A stretch of DNA of 64,000 nt from Kriegella aquimaris (GCF_900103215.1 NZ_FNGV01000006.1:186001-250000), one strand, 5' to 3'; counted from the first letter of the stretch, positions 55,201-63,604 are shown. Numbers and translations: made by a program. Notes: generated by a model from the letters alone, not told the origin.

Positions 55201-55924
55201 TATCAATCCTTCAGATGATAATGATCCCAATAATGGCCAACGAATCGTTGATGGTGATGGGGCTCGTTATAGTTATTCAACAAGTAGCAATAGAAAAGTG
55301 GGTAAATTGTTGCCCGACGTCACCGGTGGTGCGTTCAGTAGTTTCAACTATAAAAACTTTGGTTTGGTGGTCAATTTAGACTACTCTTTTGGAGCTACAT
55401 TTATTCATGAAGCCGAAACCTATATGATGGCTTCTGGTGTTTTAAATGAAACCTTGCAATATAGGGATGCAGAAAACGGAGGTGTTGCCTATTATTTAGA
55501 TAACGGTGGACAGAAAGTGGCAGGTGCCAATCCTGGTGCTGGACCGACCTATAATGATGGAGTCTTGTTGAACGGTGTATATTCTGATGGTACTCAAAAT
55601 AATCAAGTAGCTTCTGCTGAAGATTATTATTACCAGTCATACTTTTCAAATGGCTTTTTTCCTCAAGACCGTCTTTTTAAGAGTGATTATGTTGCCCTAC
55701 GAAATATTTCATTGACTTATAGACTCCCTGATCTTTCTAAAAGAATAGGGTTGACCAATATAGAATTCTCTGTATTTGCCAATAACGTGGCTTATCTTTA
55801 TAAGGCAGCTCCCAATACCATACCCGAATCATCAAACGGAACAGGATGGTCTAGTGGATCATATGGAACCACTGCACTTCCTGCTCAGCGCTCGGTAGGA
55901 TTGTCGGTAAAAGCAAAACTATAA
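52274..55924 (+). CDS. SusC-family TonB-dependent outer-membrane receptor with STN domain
   Basis: The 1216-residue protein has a signal peptide (cleavage near ANTYSQ), an STN signalling domain (about 45-125, VSLEEVFNEIEAKTEFRFLY), a carboxypeptidase-D-like CNA-B domain (about 138-215, VTGTVTDEDGVPLPG), the TonB plug (about 220-370; ASFEILKGAKASVLYG and GANGVILITTK are landmarks) and a 22-strand barrel to the C-terminus. The STN domain marks a transducer of the FecA type, matching the ECF/FecR genes upstream. It imports oligosaccharide with the SusD encoded 16 bases downstream. Confidence 0.96.
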   Translation: MKKKKRGTQRPNLFNFGLKMKLTTILLIVSLFKIQANTYSQNTKITLNLKNVSLEEVFNEIEAKTEFRFLYNNEEVDPDRKVSINVSKKRIAIVLREIFQNTSIDYKVFDNRQIVLSDVKENSTIPDSNIKVGKTVQNQVTGTVTDEDGVPLPGVNVVEKGTSNGASTDFDGNYVITVSDTATLVFSSLGYTTKELAVGSRDTINMVLEEDASQLDEVVVTALGIKKDAKALGYSVAKVDTERILASGTPVNALQSLYGTASGVSVASTAIGPSGGMKINIRNAVSFDENSTTRPLIVVDGVPIHDENTSISYNERSGRDNGTGINDINPDDIASFEILKGAKASVLYGSEGANGVILITTKSGTKGQGLGVSASFTTSMDKSAFMPEFQDQYGTGRSPSNTQTDAQGYYLDDNNQRALDVAGAAFGPKFDPNVNLNWWDGSKKPWVANRQTVYDQLFRTGIQQTANVAVSGGNDKGSMRFSYTNMRLTPVFLNSEYKKNTFSLSSTYKLNDFISVRYVGNYYTTNNLNSAYAGSFDAQGARSSLGAYSRDIDVDLLRSTMVTDNGYNYFSNPDLQSNFISGGRQSVIGTLWDWTQNESIFKRVHSIQSLTLDLTFNDVFTATVLGGLDNTTEHNTYKGKLQDPSLIGPNSGSVYTDDTRNIRKTYGQATFNFDTSIKEFGLSGFVGGAIRNNFTERKGASVIGGMVIPNFFSFSNLPSGVQPVYTFDNGEDMLYSLLGSFQVDWRDQLYVEVQGRQDWSSILPPQNNSYFYPGASVAWIASNSFNLPDVVQFLKLRTSWADVGRPGPRYFSNVNLGVSASGSGFILSPPGDLPPIDDNFVPNLKPERKREYEVGLEAYLFDKRRLGIDFSLYHSNTYDQIMKVTAPPGLGVNNIRLNAGDVANTGWELALKTIPVLGKDFQWNFDMTFAASKTKVERLDGELTSLSLWGTNGLNAVAEVGGEYGVIYQQRGWQNYINPSDDNDPNNGQRIVDGDGARYSYSTSSNRKVGKLLPDVTGGAFSSFNYKNFGLVVNLDYSFGATFIHEAETYMMASGVLNETLQYRDAENGGVAYYLDNGGQKVAGANPGAGPTYNDGVLLNGVYSDGTQNNQVASAEDYYYQSYFSNGFFPQDRLFKSDYVALRNISLTYRLPDLSKRIGLTNIEFSVFANNVAYLYKAAPNTIPESSNGTGWSSGSYGTTALPAQRSVGLSVKAKL

Positions 55925-55940
55925 TTAAACAAATAGAATT

Positions 55941-57935
55941 ATGAAAAATATAATTTTTAAATCGATCTTGTCACTCCTGGTCTTGGTAAGTTCTGTGGGT
56001 TGTCAAGACACATTGGAAGAGTTGTACCAAGATCCAGACGGATTTTCTAAGCAGCAGGCTGATGCCGCGGGTATTAGTATCATTGCAGGTTATTTCACAT
56101 CGCAACTTACGCGAGGATTTTTCTTGCGGGGCGATTATGGTTCGGCATATCATCAATTAAGAAGTGGTTCGCGTATCATGGGAACTGGGGTTCAGCTTTA
56201 TTATACGGTTAGTGATTATGGCCTGTCATATACGCTTCAAGATGTTGAAAATGATTGGGGTTCCAATTCCTTCAATAGAGGCGTATTCAATAATGTGAAT
56301 AGTGCATGGGTCAAACAAGTACTGTGGGCACAAAAGGAATATAATAAAATTTCTGAGGAAGACCGTACTATAATGGATGAGCTTTATATGAAGTTGCTGC
56401 ACGTCATGAAGGCCTATGCGTTTCAGCGGGCAACTGATTTGTATGACGAAGTTCCTTATTTTCAAACAGGGTCGGCAGGTGCCCTTGACGGGGAAAAAGC
56501 GGAGTATCTTGGTCAAGAAGAGATATATCCTATCATTATTGAAGAATTGAAAGAGGTTGAGACCTATCTTGAGGGAGTTGTTTTGTCTTCGGCTGAGCAA
56601 GGGTCTTTTCAACAGCAAGATGTTATATTTGGCGGAAATTTGATGCAGTGGCGAAAATACATCAACTCGCTACGTTTGCGTTGGGCCATGAATGTTAGCG
56701 AAGTGATGCCTAGTCTCACCACTTCGGTATTGTCGGAATTGGACGGTAAGCCGTTGTTCGATCAGTACACTGATGTAGCCGGTTTGGCTGATATTGCAAT
56801 CGTTGAGCCTTACCGTTTGCAAGTGGAATTGGGTATAACAAGGGCATTTCGGGAACGAGCTGATGAGTGTAGGGCCCCTAAACGATTTTTAGAAGACGTT
56901 ATGCACTGTGTGCCAACGGAAAGTAGTGTCGTAGTTAATGGAGAAACCTTGTTCTACTTCGATGGTGACAATTCTGAAACAGGTCTTATGGATGGCACCG
57001 TCGACCCTAGAACAGCCTATATTTACTCAAAGGATATTTTAGGACGGTATGTGGGTGCGGAAACTACTTGGGACGATGGCAGTGATCCGAACAGTTATTT
57101 TAGTAAGGCGATGAGAGCATATTATATCAATCATCCTATAATGACTGATCCTGGTGTAACCGAGATAACTTTTGGTACCCCTGGAAATGAGCAGAAGATT
57201 ACATTAAGCGACGAAGCTGCGGCCGATTTATCGCAAAGGGAAGCATTTTTGTTGAAAGCATTTAGGGAGCATTGTAGCCAATATAATGATATTAGTTGGA
57301 CTATTGGTACCGACAAAAACATGATTTCGGAGTATAATGTTCGTCCACAATATAACTTTGATGTACGGTATCCCACGCTCCATGCGGTCGAAACTGAACT
57401 TTCATTGGCCGAAGCAGCCGTTAGAGGATTCGGTACGCTAAACGGATCGGCGGAGGATCATTATAGAAATGCTATAGAACTATCTTGTAAGTATTGGTAT
57501 GATTTAAATACCGATAATAACTACTCTCAACAAACCACACCCTCATTTCCAAGTAACATGGATCAATCTAGAATTGATAGGGATAGGCCAAGTATGCAAT
57601 ACGACCCGGGCGCCTATGCGGCGAACGAGGCCCAGCGATTTGCCGGATTGAGTAGTGAAGAAAAGGTTAGAGCTATTTTTAATCAATTACAATTGCACTA
57701 TAATATGTTCAATTTTGAGACTCCTTATGCTGCGGCACGCCGTTTGGTCAATTATCTTGGTGATAATCCTGGATCTCCCTACGAGGTATTCCAATGGAAA
57801 GAGCGGTTTCTTTACAACCCAAGTATTCAAGCGACAGATCCAGAAAATTGGGCAAAAATTAGCCAGCATGACGATTTTAATCTGCCACTTTGGTTTACAG
57901 GGCGTCAGACCAAATGGAAAAATGTGTTGGAATAA
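55941..57935 (+). CDS. SusD-like (SusD/RagB) surface lipoprotein
   Basis: This 664-residue protein has a lipobox (LLVLVSSVGC, Cys at about 22). The mature helical part includes WVKQVLWAQKEYNKISEED, MKAYAFQRATDLYDEVPYFQ (a core phrase of the family: A-x-x-x-x-x-x-x-Y-G/D-x-VPY), EIYPIIIEELKEVETYL and NLMQWRKYINSLRLRWAMN. The end contains VNYLGDNPGSPYEVFQWKERF. Such proteins bind glycans at the cell surface over the SusC barrel. It is at the larger end of the SusD-like-2 group. The spacing to susC of 16 bases implies an operon. Confidence 0.93.
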   Translation: MKNIIFKSILSLLVLVSSVGCQDTLEELYQDPDGFSKQQADAAGISIIAGYFTSQLTRGFFLRGDYGSAYHQLRSGSRIMGTGVQLYYTVSDYGLSYTLQDVENDWGSNSFNRGVFNNVNSAWVKQVLWAQKEYNKISEEDRTIMDELYMKLLHVMKAYAFQRATDLYDEVPYFQTGSAGALDGEKAEYLGQEEIYPIIIEELKEVETYLEGVVLSSAEQGSFQQQDVIFGGNLMQWRKYINSLRLRWAMNVSEVMPSLTTSVLSELDGKPLFDQYTDVAGLADIAIVEPYRLQVELGITRAFRERADECRAPKRFLEDVMHCVPTESSVVVNGETLFYFDGDNSETGLMDGTVDPRTAYIYSKDILGRYVGAETTWDDGSDPNSYFSKAMRAYYINHPIMTDPGVTEITFGTPGNEQKITLSDEAAADLSQREAFLLKAFREHCSQYNDISWTIGTDKNMISEYNVRPQYNFDVRYPTLHAVETELSLAEAAVRGFGTLNGSAEDHYRNAIELSCKYWYDLNTDNNYSQQTTPSFPSNMDQSRIDRDRPSMQYDPGAYAANEAQRFAGLSSEEKVRAIFNQLQLHYNMFNFETPYAAARRLVNYLGDNPGSPYEVFQWKERFLYNPSIQATDPENWAKISQHDDFNLPLWFTGRQTKWKNVLE

Positions 57936-57963
57936 AAATCTATTAACTCTTTAATTTAGAAAA

Positions 57964-58302
57964 ATGAAAAGAATATTCTTTTTAATAATATCATTGGTTT
58001 TAGTCACATCGTGTAGTAAAAACGATGAGGCTTCAATTATTGGAACAGCAAGTGCAGATGGTGGTAATGTCACATCGGGAATTACGGTGAAACTATATTC
58101 TGAAGGCACAGATTTGCTTATGGATACGACTACGGATAGTGAAGGTAACTTCTCTTTTACAGGGTTAGAAGCCGGCAATTACTTAGTGGGTGCAACAATA
58201 ACAGTTGGCGATGTCGTGTGGGATAGTGGAAATACTCCGCAAATTTTTTACGTAAGCGGTGAAATTGTAAAGGAAGTAGCGTTGACACTTACGCAGAAAT
58301 AA
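57964..58302 (+). CDS. Small lipoprotein with one CNA-B/SdrD-like domain
   Basis: This 112-residue protein has a lipoprotein signal, MKRIFFLIISLVLVTSC (Cys 17). The mature part is a single seven-strand prealbumin-like domain: GGNVTSGITVKLYSEGTD, TDSEGNFSFTGLEAGNYLVGA and IVKEVALTLTQK. It is a SusE/SusF-position accessory protein in this locus, though much smaller than SusE. It lies 28 bases after susD and probably ends that operon; two hairpins follow. Confidence 0.85.
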   Translation: MKRIFFLIISLVLVTSCSKNDEASIIGTASADGGNVTSGITVKLYSEGTDLLMDTTTDSEGNFSFTGLEAGNYLVGATITVGDVVWDSGNTPQIFYVSGEIVKEVALTLTQK

Positions 58303-58347
58303 TTCTTATGAGATTTTAGTAAATCTCTGTTTTGAAGAATTAACACA

Positions 58348-58386
58348 ATAGCCTAGAACTTATCTACTTTAAATTCTAGGCTATTT
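58348..58386 (+). terminator. Inverted repeat downstream of the SusCD operon
   Basis: AATAGCCTAGAA pairs perfectly with TTCTAGGCTATT around a 15-base loop. The following bases (TACTACC) are not T-rich, so termination here may be Rho-assisted, or the repeat could act as an mRNA 3' stabiliser. Confidence 0.5.
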
Positions 58387-58497
58387 ACTACCAAGAGAAT
58401 CCCGATTACGGGGCAGGACCTAAATAGTAACTATTGGGTTCGGTGAAATTTAAATGCTGCTCGATTTTGATTGAGCGTATTGATTTGAGTTAGTAGT

Positions 58498-58537
58498 TGA
58501 AAAGCCATTTTTATTTAAAAATGGCTTTTCTTTTTTG
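58498..58537 (+). terminator. Strong Rho-independent terminator
   Basis: GAAAAGCCATTTTT pairs perfectly with AAAAATGGCTTTTC around ATTT, followed by TTTTTT. This is the firm end of the SusCD transcript, about 195 bases after the small lipoprotein gene and before the CBM9 gene. Confidence 0.9.
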
Positions 58538-58638
58538 AAGAAATTCTTACGGTTTAGCCATCTTTTATTGCAGATGGCATAAATTTGTTTTGCAACCGGA
58601 AAATTGATAAATAACAGAGTTTAACTTAAATTATTCCA

Positions 58639-59688
58639 GTGAATAATAGAAAAAAATATTACGAGATATATATAATGTTGTTCATCGGGTTCTCATTTGC
58701 GCGAGGGCAACAGGTGCCAAGAAGCTATGTGGCACATCGCACAATCGATGTAATCGAGGTTGATGGCAAGGCAAACGAAAAGTCGTGGAAAAACGCCGAA
58801 TGGTCAGAAGGTTTTATTGATATCGAGGGAGTTGAAAAACCGACCTACAAAACCCAGATGAAGATGTTGTGGGACGAAACCTATCTTTATTTTTATGCAG
58901 AAATGGAAGAGCCACACGTCTGGGCTACACTAAAACAACGCGATACCGTTATTTTTTACAATAATGATTTTGAAATTTTTATTGATCCAGATGGGGATAC
59001 CCATGACTATATGGAATTTGAAATGAATGCCTTGAACACGGTCTGGGAGCTCTTTTTGACCAAGCCTTATAGAAATCACCCCAAAGTGATTGATGGCTGG
59101 GACATTAATGGACTAAAGACTGGGGTAGACATCAGTGGCACACTGAACGATTCAAAAAATACCGATAAGGGTTGGTCGGTAGAAATCGCAATGCCTTGGG
59201 AAGCTCTGAAAGAAGCGAATACACATGGTAAACTTCCCGTAAACGAATTTTGGCGCATCAACTTTTCACGCGTAAATTGGGACTTTGATATGGAAGACGG
59301 CCGCTATTCCAGAAAAAAAGGGAAAAATGGCAAGTTTCTTCCTGAATACAATTGGGTATGGTCGCCTCAGGGGGTCATAAACATGCACGAACCCGAACAT
59401 TGGGGTTATGTTTATTTTTCCGATAAGCCTGTTGGTACCGATGCTTCATTTACCATTCCTGAAGATGAACATGTGAAATGGTTTCTCTATGAAAAATACA
59501 GGGAGATAAACGGGCAGGAAGATAAAATTGACATTAAATTAGAACCAAAAGAAATTTTAGGCAAAACGATAGCTCCGCAATTTGAAATGCATTCCTTAGG
59601 TTGGAATATAAGTGTTGAGAGCCCATTTACGGGTAACGTATTATCAATTCGTGAAGATGGAAAATTTGAAAGTAAGCCGGTAAAATAA
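58639..59688 (+). CDS. CBM9-like carbohydrate-binding protein
   Basis: This 349-residue protein has a signal peptide-like start (basic NNRKKYYEIYI, then MLFIGFSFARGQ) and a family 9-type carbohydrate-binding module (about 33-235): IDVIEVDGKANEKSWKNAEW, TQMKMLWDETYLYFYAEMEEP, FYNNDFEIFIDPDGDTHDYMEFE, then WSVEIAMPWEAL and FWRINFSRVNWDF. The C-terminal ~100 residues (DEHVKWFLYEKYREINGQED) look like a helical extension. No catalytic residues are seen, so it is probably a binding or docking protein. The frame begins at GTG 58639; an ATG at 58675 would leave a leader without basic residues. Confidence 0.85.
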   Translation: MNNRKKYYEIYIMLFIGFSFARGQQVPRSYVAHRTIDVIEVDGKANEKSWKNAEWSEGFIDIEGVEKPTYKTQMKMLWDETYLYFYAEMEEPHVWATLKQRDTVIFYNNDFEIFIDPDGDTHDYMEFEMNALNTVWELFLTKPYRNHPKVIDGWDINGLKTGVDISGTLNDSKNTDKGWSVEIAMPWEALKEANTHGKLPVNEFWRINFSRVNWDFDMEDGRYSRKKGKNGKFLPEYNWVWSPQGVINMHEPEHWGYVYFSDKPVGTDASFTIPEDEHVKWFLYEKYREINGQEDKIDIKLEPKEILGKTIAPQFEMHSLGWNISVESPFTGNVLSIREDGKFESKPVK

Positions 59689-59704
59689 TGCTATTCTTAA
59701 GAAT

Positions 59705-59737
59705 AAAAGGGCACGTTATAACGACGTGCTTTTTTTA
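59705..59737 (+). terminator. Terminator after the CBM9 gene
   Basis: GCACGT and ACGTGC pair around seven bases, preceded by AAAAGG and followed by seven T, about 22 bases after the stop. Confidence 0.8.
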
Positions 59738-59890
59738 TAAATGAGGGCTTTCAATGAGTTCCGACTATCTTCGAAAATCATATTGACCAAATTTATGCCT
59801 GTAACATGAAATATTGTTCGAAGTTTGGATAAAATTGGCTTGGCTCACCTTTTCTAAGTGTTCCTATAACCGAAATCAAACCATTCCGAT

Positions 59891-61825
59891 ATGAAAATAA
59901 ACATGCTTGTTTCCAACTTATTTATTAAAAACTTTTACTTCCCGATGGTACTTGTTGTGCTATCGGTACTGATGGTTTCTTGTGCCAATTCCGAAAAAAA
60001 AGAAGCAGTGGTAGTGCAAAGTCCTGATGGTCGGTATGTGCTGAACTTTGAAATTGATGCACAGACGGGTCCTTCCTATAACATCAGGTATATGGATAAA
60101 GAAATAATAGGAACTTCGGGGCTTGGTTTTGAAATGGGTGACGGGCAAAATCCCGAAGGCGATATTCAAATCGATAAGGTTGTACCACAGGAGGTAAATT
60201 CCAGCTGGAGACCTGTTTATGGAGAAAAAAACGAATATCCCGATAAATATCGCGAAGCATTGATTGTTTTAAAAGGAGCGGGGGCGTTTTATAATCTTAG
60301 AATTCGCGCCTATAACGAAGGAGTGGCATTTCGGTATGAATTCCCAAAAAGCGAGGGTAAGATAGCGAAAGAACTTACCGAGTTTTCTTTGTCTCCCTCG
60401 GCAACAGCTTGGGCCTCTTTAAGAGCACAAAGTGCAATAGAAAAAATTAAGGTTTCCGAAATCGATTCAGTCGTCGAAAGGCCTTTGTTGGTTCAGCTAG
60501 ACCAATCTTTGTTTACGGCCATCGGGGAAGCTGCATTGGTCGATTATGCACGCATGAAACTCACAAATATACCAGACCGGCCCGGAACTTTGGTGTCTCA
60601 ATTAAGCAGTGAAGTAGTGCTCGGGAGTACAGTAAATAAGACACCATGGCGTTTTGTGATGGCAGCCGACAACGCGGGCGAATTGTTGGAGAATAATTAC
60701 TTGTTGCTGAACTTGAACGAACCGAATAAAATTGAAAATACCTCGTGGATAAAACCGGGAAAGGTAATACGTGAAACAACGCTTACCACCCAAGGCGGAA
60801 TGGCATGTGTAGATTTTGCAGTCAAACACAACTTACAATACATAGAGTTTGATGCCGGTTGGTACGGTAATGAATATGATGATAGCTCCGATGCCACGAC
60901 CATAACTGTTGATCCGAAGCGCTCTAAAGGGCCACTAGATTTGTTGGGTGTTATAAAATATGCGCGAAGCAAAGATATAGGCGTCATTTTATATGTAAAT
61001 AGAAGGGCTCTGGAAAAGCAATTGGATGAAGTGCTTCCGCTTTTAAAATCGTGGGGCGTGAGCGGTATTAAGTATGGCTTTGTTAATGTGGGGCCTCAAG
61101 AATGGACAAGCTGGTTACACGAGGCCGTTCGTAAGGCTGCCGACCACGGTTTGATGATCGACGTACATGATGAATATCGCCCGACTGGCTATTCAAGAAC
61201 CTATCCGAATTTTATGACCCAAGAAGGTATTCGTGGAGATGAAGAATCTCCTGATAATATGATGGTCATTAAGACAATCTTCACGAGGATGATTGCCGGT
61301 GCAGGAGACCATACAAATTGCTATTTTGCACCACGTGTCGACGAAAAGATGGGTTCACATGCCTCGCAATTGGCAAAAGCGGTATGCGTGTATAGTCCTT
61401 GGCAGTTTTTGTATTGGTACGACCGCCCACAAGGTTCCAAGCCCGAAGAAGAAGGTGCCGGGGGCAGTAAAGAGTTTATACACGAAGTACCCGAGCTGGC
61501 ATTTTTTGATGCACTGCCCACGGTATGGGACGATACCAAAGTTATTGGTGGATACCCAGGTGAATTCGCTATCATAGCAAGAAAGAGTGGCGACGACTGG
61601 TTTATCGGTGGCCTTAACGGGCTTGCCGAGCGAACAGTCACCATACCCTTTAATTTCTTGGATAATGATAAAACGTATGGGGCAACAATCTATTCGGATG
61701 ATGCAGGTAGCGATTCGGTTACAAAGGTTTCTATTACAAACAGTAAGGTTACTGCGGCAGATGTCGTTGACTACAAACTGCTCGCTAAAAACGGTTTGGC
61801 CATCCATTTAAAAGTTGCGAAGTAG
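59891..61825 (+). CDS. Glycoside hydrolase family 97, inverting-type signature
   Basis: The 644-residue lipoprotein (VLVVLSVLMVSC) has a GH97 plan: an N-terminal beta-sandwich (VVQSPDGRYVLNFEID, FYNLRIRAYNEGVAFRYEFP), the (beta/alpha)8 barrel with YIEFDAGWYG, GIKYGFVNVGPQEW, DVHDEYRPTGYSRTYPN and TQEGIRGDEESP, and a C-terminal beta domain. The strand-end that in retaining members holds the nucleophile Asp reads KYGF here, with Gly396, the pattern of the inverting (SusB-like alpha-glucosidase) group; acidic E428 and E445 are candidates for general base. This suggests alpha-glucan oligomers as substrate. Monocistronic, 203 bases after the CBM9 gene. Confidence 0.9.
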   Translation: MKINMLVSNLFIKNFYFPMVLVVLSVLMVSCANSEKKEAVVVQSPDGRYVLNFEIDAQTGPSYNIRYMDKEIIGTSGLGFEMGDGQNPEGDIQIDKVVPQEVNSSWRPVYGEKNEYPDKYREALIVLKGAGAFYNLRIRAYNEGVAFRYEFPKSEGKIAKELTEFSLSPSATAWASLRAQSAIEKIKVSEIDSVVERPLLVQLDQSLFTAIGEAALVDYARMKLTNIPDRPGTLVSQLSSEVVLGSTVNKTPWRFVMAADNAGELLENNYLLLNLNEPNKIENTSWIKPGKVIRETTLTTQGGMACVDFAVKHNLQYIEFDAGWYGNEYDDSSDATTITVDPKRSKGPLDLLGVIKYARSKDIGVILYVNRRALEKQLDEVLPLLKSWGVSGIKYGFVNVGPQEWTSWLHEAVRKAADHGLMIDVHDEYRPTGYSRTYPNFMTQEGIRGDEESPDNMMVIKTIFTRMIAGAGDHTNCYFAPRVDEKMGSHASQLAKAVCVYSPWQFLYWYDRPQGSKPEEEGAGGSKEFIHEVPELAFFDALPTVWDDTKVIGGYPGEFAIIARKSGDDWFIGGLNGLAERTVTIPFNFLDNDKTYGATIYSDDAGSDSVTKVSITNSKVTAADVVDYKLLAKNGLAIHLKVAK

Positions 61826-61892
61826 AATTTACTCTAAAGCATAAAACGGATGTAGTATTGAAAGGGCCATATTTTAAGGTATTCTAAAATTG

Positions 61893-62342
61893 ATGAATGT
61901 TATGTTTGAACTTACTTATGAATCGCAAGCTATTGACAAATTGACTTCTGCCGATATTGAAGAAATATTACAAGAGGCAAGAAGCTTTAATGATTTACAT
62001 GAGCTTACGGGTTGTCTTGTTTTCTATAATAGAAAATTTATACAAATATTAGAAGGTGACCATCAAACTGTTCAGGAAATCTACTCAAAGATTAAAAAGG
62101 ATGAGCGTCATACACATGTACGACTGATTTCGGAAGACATTATAGAAGAAAGAACGTTTCCAAAGTGGGGTATGGCCTATTATCCCATAAACGATGAAAA
62201 TATAAACGAAACAGAATTGCAACAGTTTCGTAGAAACTTGGGGCTATTGGCTGATTTTGCCAAGCCTACTAGTGCGACGACCTTGCTTTTCTGGAAAAAA
62301 GTTAAGTTGCTCATTCTAGAATCGCCTGAGGACCAATTATAG
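61893..62342 (+). CDS. BLUF-domain blue-light photoreceptor
   Basis: This 149-residue protein is a nearly stand-alone BLUF domain (about 5-95) that binds FAD. Photochemical residues are all present: Tyr9 (FELTYES), Asn33 (ARSFNDL), Gln51 in FIQILEG, and Trp92/Met94 in FPKWGMAYY. The LTGCLVFYNRKF and KIKKDERHTHV segments match the fold. The C-terminal helices (about 105-149) are the usual cap. No output domain is fused, so it must act on a partner protein. The frame extends one codon to a TTG at 61890; the ATG at 61893 is used. It sits 67 bases after GH97 and may be co-transcribed. Confidence 0.9.
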   Translation: MNVMFELTYESQAIDKLTSADIEEILQEARSFNDLHELTGCLVFYNRKFIQILEGDHQTVQEIYSKIKKDERHTHVRLISEDIIEERTFPKWGMAYYPINDENINETELQQFRRNLGLLADFAKPTSATTLLFWKKVKLLILESPEDQL

Positions 62343-62378
62343 CTGCCTGGGGCGTTTCATCACTTCGATTTTTGGCGC

Positions 62379-63404
62379 TTAAGCCATAAGGGAAGAATCC
62401 CTTACGATAAGGCTTGTTTTAATTTCTACGGTCTTGGTGATAACATCGGTTTTGGGGTTTTCAATCTCCTCGATTAGAAACTTGACCGCTGTGCGACCAA
62501 TTCTATCGCCAGGCTGGTCGACAGTAGTCAAGGCCGGTTGTATGATCGTCGAATTCACCGAATTGCTAAAACCGACCACTGCGATTTCTTCAGGAATTTT
62601 GACTTTAAATTTGTGGAGTGCTTTGATAGCGCCAATGGCGGCGTTGTCGGTGATGGCAAAGATAGCATCGGGACGCTTCTTCATGCTCAAAAGAATATTG
62701 GTCAGGCGTCTACCGTGAGACAACGATATGTCTTCGGTACTTAAAATTATCTTTTCCCGAACTCGAAGGCCATAATGTTTTAGGGCCCGCAAATAACCGG
62801 CATACCTTTTTTCTGAATTATATGAATTTTCGGTTTCCTTGATGATGGCAATTCGTTGTTTGCCAAGTTCTATAAGGTGTTCAACAGCGTTAAAGGCGGC
62901 TTCCTCCTCATTGATTACGATTTGGGTGCAGGGTACCTTATTTGAAACTTTATCGAACAAGACCATGGGTATGCGGTTTAAGATTGGTAATACTTCATCT
63001 ATTTTTTTCGTTTTTCTTGTCAAGGACATTAGAATTCCATCTACCCCGAATTGTGACATGGTATTCAACATCTCGATTTGTTTGGCCTCATTATTATTAG
63101 ACTCTGATATAATGACCCGGTACCCGCGCAATTCGGCCTCTTCCAAAATACCTTTTAAGATAGTGGAGGTGAATAAATGGGCGATATTAGGTACGATTAC
63201 CCCCAATATATGACTTCTCTGTGAGCGAAATCCTCTGGCAAAAAGATTGGGGGCATAATGCATCTGCTTCGCCAATTTCTTAACGCTTACCTTGGTTTCC
63301 GAGCTAATGTCAGGGTGATCGTTCAATGCCCTTGATACAGTGGAGATCGAGAACCCCAGTTCCTTCGCTAGTTCCTTTAAGGTGATATTTCGTTTTTTCT
63401 TCAT
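62379..63404 (-). CDS. LacI-family transcriptional regulator
   Basis: This 341-residue regulator has the HTH TLKELAKELGFSISTVSRAL and hinge LNDHPDISSETKVSVKKLAKQM (about 5-50), then the periplasmic-binding-protein-like core: LGVIVPNIAHLFTSTILKGI, SFGVDGILMSLTRK, IAIIKETENSYNSEKRYAGYL, PDAIFAITDNAAIGAI and EIAVVGFSNS. The core would bind a sugar or sugar-phosphate inducer. It is divergent from susC (63605); the palindrome at 63479-63490 is the natural operator. A member of the maltose/galactose type in Bacteroidota is likely. Confidence 0.94.
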   Translation of the reverse strand: MKKKRNITLKELAKELGFSISTVSRALNDHPDISSETKVSVKKLAKQMHYAPNLFARGFRSQRSHILGVIVPNIAHLFTSTILKGILEEAELRGYRVIISESNNNEAKQIEMLNTMSQFGVDGILMSLTRKTKKIDEVLPILNRIPMVLFDKVSNKVPCTQIVINEEEAAFNAVEHLIELGKQRIAIIKETENSYNSEKRYAGYLRALKHYGLRVREKIILSTEDISLSHGRRLTNILLSMKKRPDAIFAITDNAAIGAIKALHKFKVKIPEEIAVVGFSNSVNSTIIQPALTTVDQPGDRIGRTAVKFLIEEIENPKTDVITKTVEIKTSLIVRDSSLMA

Positions 63405-63478
63405 TTCCTATAAAACTTCATTGTTCAAATATATAGCATTACACAAGTAATATCGAATAATGAATTGCAAACGATACC

Positions 63479-63490
63479 GCAAACGTTTGC
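63479..63490. promoter_or_regulatory. LacI-type operator dyad
   Basis: GCAAACGTTTGC is a perfect 12-base palindrome with the CG centre typical of LacI/GalR operators. It lies 74 bases upstream of lacI and 114 bases upstream of susC. A half-like copy, TTGCAAACG, is at 63464-63472, 12 bases before. Confidence 0.75.
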
Positions 63491-63604
63491 ATAAGTTTTT
63501 CTTAAAATTAATGTAAAATGGGTGTCATATCCATATAATTTTACCCTCATACTCAATAATATAATAATTACTTGATTCGAAAAACTATTTAAAACTTAAT
63601 GATT

